A stretch of DNA of 9,172 nt, taken from contig DAOVXM010000068.1 of assembly GCA_030636125.1 (NCBI GenBank), positions 1-9,172 on the forward strand, in the 5' to 3' direction. Below, one piece after another: positions 6,245-9,172 of the stretch. The stretch comes from Chloroflexota bacterium (GTDB lineage: Bacteria; Chloroflexota; Anaerolineae; Anaerolineales; UBA4823). The first letter of the stretch is position 1. Each line of letters begins with the position of its first letter. A program made the position numbers and the translations under genes. The notes under the pieces are model-generated. The model was not told the origin of the DNA. It saw only the letters and a program-made list of their open reading frames with translations, and ran no database searches.

Positions 6245-7087
6245 ATGAAGGATTTGTCAATTGCTTTTCAAGGAGAGGCTGGCGCGTATAGCGAGCTAGC
6301 TGCACATGAGTGTTTTGGTGAGGGAATATCTACCCTGCCTTGCCCCGCTTTTGAGGATGTATTTGAAGTGGTGAGTGCAGGGGAGTGCAGCTACGGTTTA
6401 CTCCCTGTTGAGAATTCCCTGGCTGGTAGCATCCACCGCAACTATGATTTGATGCTGCGCCATGATTTGCATATTGTGAGAGAATATCACCTGCGGGTGA
6501 GCCATTGCTTGCTTGCTCTGCCGGGGGTCAAGTTGGAGGATGTGGAGCGTGTTCATTCACACCCGCAAGCATTGGCGCAGTGTGAAGCCAATCTCTCTCG
6601 CCTTGGAGTGGAAAGAGTCGCTGAGGCGGATACAGCCGGAAGCGCCCGCCAGCTACGCCAAGGTGGTGATCTACATGCAGCAGTGCTGGCCTCAAGTCGA
6701 GCGGCTGATGTTTATAGCCTGGCAATATTGGCTGAGCATATGGAGGACAACCAGGCCAACTATACCCGCTTCCTGGCGTTATCATTGAATCCCTTAAGGG
6801 TGGAAGAACCTGAAGTAGGGGATTATAAGACCTCCGTAGTGTTTAGCCTGAAAAACAAGCCGGGTGCACTATTTAAAGCACTAAGTGTGTTTGCACTGCG
6901 TGACATAGACCTGACCAAGATCGAATCGCGTCCAATTCCAGGCCAGTTATGGGAGTACATGTTCTATGTGGATTTTGCAGGGCATGCAGATGCGCTCAAT
7001 TGCAAACGCGCCTTAGATCATTTGATGGAATTGGCTCCATTTTTACGCTTGCTTGGTTCTTATCCCAGACACTACATAGAGAATTAA
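6245..7087 (+). CDS. pheA: Prephenate dehydratase (monofunctional, with ACT domain)
   Basis: Converts prephenate to phenylpyruvate in phenylalanine synthesis (280 aa). The catalytic PDT domain spans about residues 4-180: FQGEAGAYSELAA at the start, LLPVENSLAGSI (52-63), HSHPQALAQC (104-113) and the catalytic-region motif NYTRFL (172-177). The ACT regulatory domain (about 195-275) carries GAL (207-209) and ESRP (227-230), the phenylalanine-binding motifs of feedback-inhibited family members. No chorismate mutase domain is fused, unlike the E. coli P-protein. Its place after ilvE is sensible because many IlvE enzymes also transaminate phenylpyruvate, but this is inference. No Shine-Dalgarno sequence is visible before the ATG (upstream bases GATCGAACAAAC). 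It is the last gene of the operon, since a terminator follows. Confidence 0.95.
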   Translation: MKDLSIAFQGEAGAYSELAAHECFGEGISTLPCPAFEDVFEVVSAGECSYGLLPVENSLAGSIHRNYDLMLRHDLHIVREYHLRVSHCLLALPGVKLEDVERVHSHPQALAQCEANLSRLGVERVAEADTAGSARQLRQGGDLHAAVLASSRAADVYSLAILAEHMEDNQANYTRFLALSLNPLRVEEPEVGDYKTSVVFSLKNKPGALFKALSVFALRDIDLTKIESRPIPGQLWEYMFYVDFAGHADALNCKRALDHLMELAPFLRLLGSYPRHYIEN

Positions 7088-7120
7088 AGCACTGGTTTTT
7101 ACCATATAGAGATAATTGTC

Positions 7121-7163
7121 AGAGTTGGGTTGGGTAGGATGATGCCCAGCTCTTTTGTGTTTT
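7121..7163 (+). terminator. Intrinsic terminator after pheA, end of the biosynthetic operon
   Basis: AGAGTTGGGT (7121-7130) pairs with GCCCAGCTCT (7144-7153): ten pairs, including two G-U wobbles, with a 13-nt loop. TTTTGTGTTTT follows directly (7153-7163). Its position 34 bases after the pheA stop fits the end of the transcription unit. Confidence 0.7.
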
Positions 7164-7334
7164 GGATAGATGCTTAAATATGATATTGCCCATCCAGTTA
7201 TTGAGATATGGAGAAAATTGTACTCAAAGAACAAAGAGAGTAAGATAAGTCATTTTCCCCTTGTCTAAATCCTGGACGATTATGGCTTTTTATTGAGCAA
7301 GGTAACCTAATTATGCGCGCACTATACATTTTGC

Positions 7335-7338
7335 AAGG
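7335..7338 (+). promoter_or_regulatory. Ribosome binding site of the lipoprotein gene
   Basis: AAGG lies 7 bases before the ATG at 7346. It is short but well placed, and it supports a start that gives an ideal short lipoprotein signal peptide. The preceding 7164-7334 stretch shows no gene and no promoter I would commit to. Confidence 0.5.
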
Positions 7339-7345
7339 TTGAACA

Positions 7346-8089
7346 ATGAAGCGATTATTTCTTTTCACTATATTCTTCCTGGCGGCATGTTCTCCGTCAG
7401 TAATACCCGTATCCCCGACTCCTACTAGCACGCCTGAACCTACTAACACAGCCTCTCCAACAACTACCCCTCTCCCAACTTCTACAACTTCACCTACCGA
7501 TACTCCTGTCCCACCCAAGGCGACCTTACCGGCTCAGCAGTCGGTGCCATCGTATGAGAATGAGTTTTTTGGTGAGGGAAATTCCAGGTTTGAAGTTGAC
7601 TTTCCAGATGATTTTGTGGGGGTTATCCATGTAATCGGTAATTCGCAGGGTGGTGAGTTTACGGTTAAGAATCACGACCAGGATGGTGAATTAATCGGCA
7701 TATTGGTCAATTCAACTGAGCCCTACGATGGGATTCGCCCGTTAGACTTTTTTAACTTTCAGAACACGAAAGAGATAGAGGTCAATGCAGAAGGTAGTTG
7801 GGAAATAAAGATCACCGACATATTTAACGCACCCTTTTTGAATATGCCTGGTGGTTTTACCCAGAGTGGTGATTATGTAGTTGTTTTGGGTGGAGGTGCC
7901 CCTAATTCAGCATATATCAGGAAAGATGAAGCCATGGGAACTTTTCGGATTCTCGGTTATGGAAATTCCATGCAGGTATTATTTGACACAACCGAACCAG
8001 TTGAAGGAATTATTCCAATTAGCGCTGATATCGTGGCTCTGGAAATCCAGGCGAAAGGAGAATGGACGATTGATGTCACTCCAAGATGA
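7346..8089 (+). CDS. Predicted lipoprotein with Pro/Thr-rich linker and duplicated C-terminal domain
   Basis: No named family is recognised. The N-terminus is a short lipoprotein signal: MKR, a hydrophobic core, then lipobox LAAC with Cys15 as the predicted lipidated residue. Residues 16-65 form a low-complexity Pro/Thr/Ser linker, a type common in surface proteins of Chloroflexota. The remaining 180 residues look beta-rich and contain two related halves. STEPYDGIRPLDFF...EIEVNAEGSWEIKITD (about 123-158) matches TTEPVEGIIPISAD...ALEIQAKGEWTIDVTP (about 215-246), and each is preceded by a similar strand pair (GEFTVKNHD... and GTFRILGYG...). The protein is therefore probably anchored outside the cytoplasmic membrane with a tandem beta-sandwich-like module on a flexible stalk. 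Binding or structural roles are possible, with no catalytic motif seen. It stands alone between two terminators and is unlikely to be functionally tied to the amino-acid operon. Confidence 0.85.
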   Translation: MKRLFLFTIFFLAACSPSVIPVSPTPTSTPEPTNTASPTTTPLPTSTTSPTDTPVPPKATLPAQQSVPSYENEFFGEGNSRFEVDFPDDFVGVIHVIGNSQGGEFTVKNHDQDGELIGILVNSTEPYDGIRPLDFFNFQNTKEIEVNAEGSWEIKITDIFNAPFLNMPGGFTQSGDYVVVLGGGAPNSAYIRKDEAMGTFRILGYGNSMQVLFDTTEPVEGIIPISADIVALEIQAKGEWTIDVTPR

Positions 8090-8167
8090 GCGTGTGTTTC
8101 CCTCACTAAAAATATTATCAAATCTATAGGGGCCAAAAAATAAGCTTCTTAGATCTCTAACAAAAAT

Positions 8168-8207
8168 AAACAAGCCAGGCTCCTTTATATAGGAGCCTGG
8201 CTTGTTT
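8168..8207. terminator. 17-bp perfect hairpin terminator between convergent genes
   Basis: The left arm (8168-8184) and right arm (8191-8207) form 17 perfect pairs around the loop TTATAT. On the - strand the stem runs into TTTATTTTTGTT, a good U-tract for the tusE-dsrE2 transcript. On the + strand only TTTAAT follows, so termination of the lipoprotein gene here would rely mainly on the stem. Confidence 0.85.
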
Positions 8208-8242
8208 AATGAAATTGCTGAACTTAGTTAGATTATATGTTC

Positions 8243-8728
8243 TTAGATGAACAAGACCTGTGCGCCATCGGCGACCTCCAGGAATTCCATCGCACCCAGC
8301 ACCTCAGCGCCCTCTACTAGATCGTCCTTGGAGAGCTTCATCATGTCCATTGACATCTTGCATCCGTAGACGCAAGCGCCAGTATCGACAATCATTTCGA
8401 CGAATTCGTCTACGGGAGGAAAGTCCAGCTTTTCGATCTCTTTATTCATCATCCAGGTTGCCATCGCTGACACTCCAGGAATTGCTCCGATAATGGTCGG
8501 GAAATGGAACATGGGGTGCATGTTGGGGTTACCCACAGTGGCTACATTGAGTTTTTTCATTTTACTCTTGGTGATGATATCCAAACCCCAAAAGGTGAAA
8601 AACAAGTGAGTCTCGATCCCGCTCATGCGGGCTGCGTTAGCCAAGATTAGGGGTGGGTAAGCCATGTCCAGGGAGCCTTTGGAAGCTATCAGGCAAAGTT
8701 TACGTTCATCGTTTCCGTTCTCAAACAT
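8243..8728 (-). CDS. DsrE/DsrF-family (DsrE2-like) sulfur-transfer protein
   Basis: A 161-aa member of the DsrE/DsrF/DsrH-like superfamily, closest by eye to DsrE2 proteins that carry persulfide sulfur. Family features include the strand LCLIASKGSLDMAYPPLILANAA (11-33), THLFFTFWGLD (40-50), a PNMHPMFHFP segment and the hydrophobic stretch TIIGAIPGVSAMATWMM (78-94). The C-terminal motif GACVYGCKMSMDMM (117-130) holds Cys119 and Cys123. Cys123, before the KMSMD sequence, matches the usual sulfur-carrying cysteine, and Cys119 could act as a partner. The start at 8728 is supported by AGGAGT six bases upstream in the sense direction. It is the second gene of a two-gene - strand unit behind a DsrC/TusE-family gene and ends before a strong terminator. 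The exact sulfur donor and acceptor cannot be told from this window. Confidence 0.85.
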   Translation of the reverse strand: MFENGNDERKLCLIASKGSLDMAYPPLILANAARMSGIETHLFFTFWGLDIITKSKMKKLNVATVGNPNMHPMFHFPTIIGAIPGVSAMATWMMNKEIEKLDFPPVDEFVEMIVDTGACVYGCKMSMDMMKLSKDDLVEGAEVLGAMEFLEVADGAQVLFI

Positions 8729-8734
8729 TTAATA

Positions 8735-8740
8735 ACTCCT
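8735..8740 (-). promoter_or_regulatory. Ribosome binding site of the dsrE2-like gene
   Basis: On the - strand AGGAGT is followed by six bases and then the ATG at 8728. It lies within the 38-base gap after the tusE-like gene and supports the chosen start. Confidence 0.75.
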
Positions 8741-8766
8741 GTTTTCTATTGATGTTTTTTTATGAT

Positions 8767-9084
8767 TTAGATGCATCCGGTTGGCTTGCCAAGACCTGAG
8801 ATTCTGGCAGCTGTTTTCGCTGGACCTTTCGGGAAAAGCTTGTAGATCTCCTTGGTGCTTACATCGGTAGTCTTGGTGATGCGTCGCAAAGTGGGGGCCT
8901 CACCATTGGTCTCAAATTCCTGACGTGCGAAGTTGATTACTACCCAATGACGGTCAGTCAAGGTCATGCCGAGGCCTTCAGCGATCGCCTCGCCGATTTC
9001 AGGCGTCCAGGCGTTTGGATCGACCATGAAGCCATCATCATCGAATTCTACAGTTTCTAAAATGGGGGAAGCAGTGGTAGTCAT
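8767..9084 (-). CDS. TusE/DsrC/DsvC-family sulfur relay protein with a single C-terminal cysteine
   Basis: A 105-aa member of the DsrC/TusE family, small soluble proteins that carry sulfur on a flexible C-terminal arm. Visible signatures are the N-terminal DDDGFMVDPNAWTPEIGEAIA (15-35), RHWVVINFARQEF (45-57), APTLRRI (63-69), LFPKGPAK (83-90) and the terminal GLGKPTGCI. The conserved penultimate cysteine (Cys104, CysA) is present. The second cysteine of true DsrC, eleven residues upstream, is Ala93 here. By the usual classification this makes it TusE-like and unable to form the intramolecular disulfide or trisulfide used with dissimilatory sulfite reductase. A good AGGAG ribosome binding site precedes the ATG. 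Together with the downstream dsrE2-like gene it suggests a persulfide relay, for example for tRNA thiolation or cytoplasmic sulfur trafficking. Which of these is not determined. Confidence 0.88.
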   Translation of the reverse strand: MTTTASPILETVEFDDDGFMVDPNAWTPEIGEAIAEGLGMTLTDRHWVVINFARQEFETNGEAPTLRRITKTTDVSTKEIYKLFPKGPAKTAARISGLGKPTGCI

Positions 9085-9087
9085 TTT

Positions 9088-9094
9088 ATCTCCT
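9088..9094 (-). promoter_or_regulatory. Ribosome binding site of the tusE-like gene
   Basis: On the - strand AGGAGAT is positioned so that AGGAG ends five bases before the ATG at 9084. It confirms the start. Confidence 0.8.
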
Positions 9095-9172
9095 AATATA
9101 ATTTAATAAAAATGTGTTGATTTTGTTTGTTATGTATCAATTCTTGTTTATATCGGGTTGATCGGCGATAAC
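9095..9172 (-). promoter_or_regulatory. AT-rich upstream region of the tusE-dsrE2 unit
   Basis: This non-coding stretch probably contains the promoter of the - strand pair. TTGAT-type half-sites occur at 9117-9121 (+ sense), 9136-9140 (inverted, ATCAA) and 9158-9162 (+ sense), about two helical turns apart, and could be operator half-sites. The AT-rich part nearest the gene offers several -10-like hexamers, but I could not match a clear -35/-10 pair. Confidence 0.3.

Noticed and set aside
7198..7518. A 106-aa - strand frame rich in Gly and Val opposite the lipoprotein gene.
   Set aside because: Its Gly/Val-rich part is simply the complement of the Pro/Thr linker codons of the lipoprotein, and it has no family features.
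8767..9084. Assignment as full DsrC linked to dissimilatory sulfite reductase.
   Set aside because: The second conserved cysteine is replaced by Ala93 and no dsrAB genes are in the window, so only the TusE/DsrC family call is kept.
1..9172. tRNA or rRNA genes, CRISPR arrays, insertion sequences or phage attachment sites.
   Set aside because: Reading both strands by eye showed no regular spaced repeats, transposase-like frames or RNA-gene signatures. A tRNAscan or CRISPR search was not possible here.

Overview
The window reads as bacterial chromosomal DNA of moderate GC. It holds a + strand amino-acid biosynthesis operon (leuC-leuD-cimA-leuB-ilvE-pheA), a + strand lipoprotein gene, and a - strand pair of sulfur-relay genes (tusE/dsrC-like, then dsrE2-like). 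A member of the Chloroflexota, perhaps Anaerolineae, is my best guess. It rests on the long Pro/Thr linker behind the lipobox, the citramalate-synthase-centred operon, and the style of the DsrE2/TusE pair. This is inference, since no rRNA or other marker gene is present.

Layout. Positions 1-292 hold a small charged protein of unknown function whose frame is still open at the window edge. Positions 293-440 are non-coding and carry two tandem hairpins, each a perfect 12-bp stem with a 29-nt loop, which are diverged inverted copies of each other. A 29-codon frame containing an Ile/Leu/Thr-rich run overlaps the leuC start. Positions 441-7087 hold six genes with gaps of 9, 39, 20, 89 and 58 bases, closed by an intrinsic terminator at 7121-7163. 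The leuB-ilvE gap has an imperfect terminator-like hairpin and a strong ribosome binding site. Positions 7164-7345 show no gene. A lipoprotein with an internally duplicated C-terminal half lies at 7346-8089. A 17-bp perfect hairpin at 8168-8207 separates it from the convergent - strand pair. Positions 9085-9172 are the AT-rich upstream region of that pair.

How the genes work together. CimA would condense pyruvate and acetyl-CoA to citramalate. LeuCD and LeuB, which also serve leucine synthesis, would convert citramalate to 2-oxobutyrate, giving a threonine-independent entry to isoleucine. IlvE makes the final transamination to Ile, Leu and Val and may also accept phenylpyruvate, the product of PheA encoded next to it. 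leuA and the ilvBNCD genes are not in the window. The - strand pair encodes two predicted sulfur carriers that probably pass persulfide sulfur between partners encoded elsewhere.

The core is conventional. The parts worth a second look are the double inverted repeat and small frame before leuC, the mixed use of Shine-Dalgarno and non-Shine-Dalgarno starts, the DsrC-family protein lacking its second cysteine, and the duplicated lipoprotein domain.
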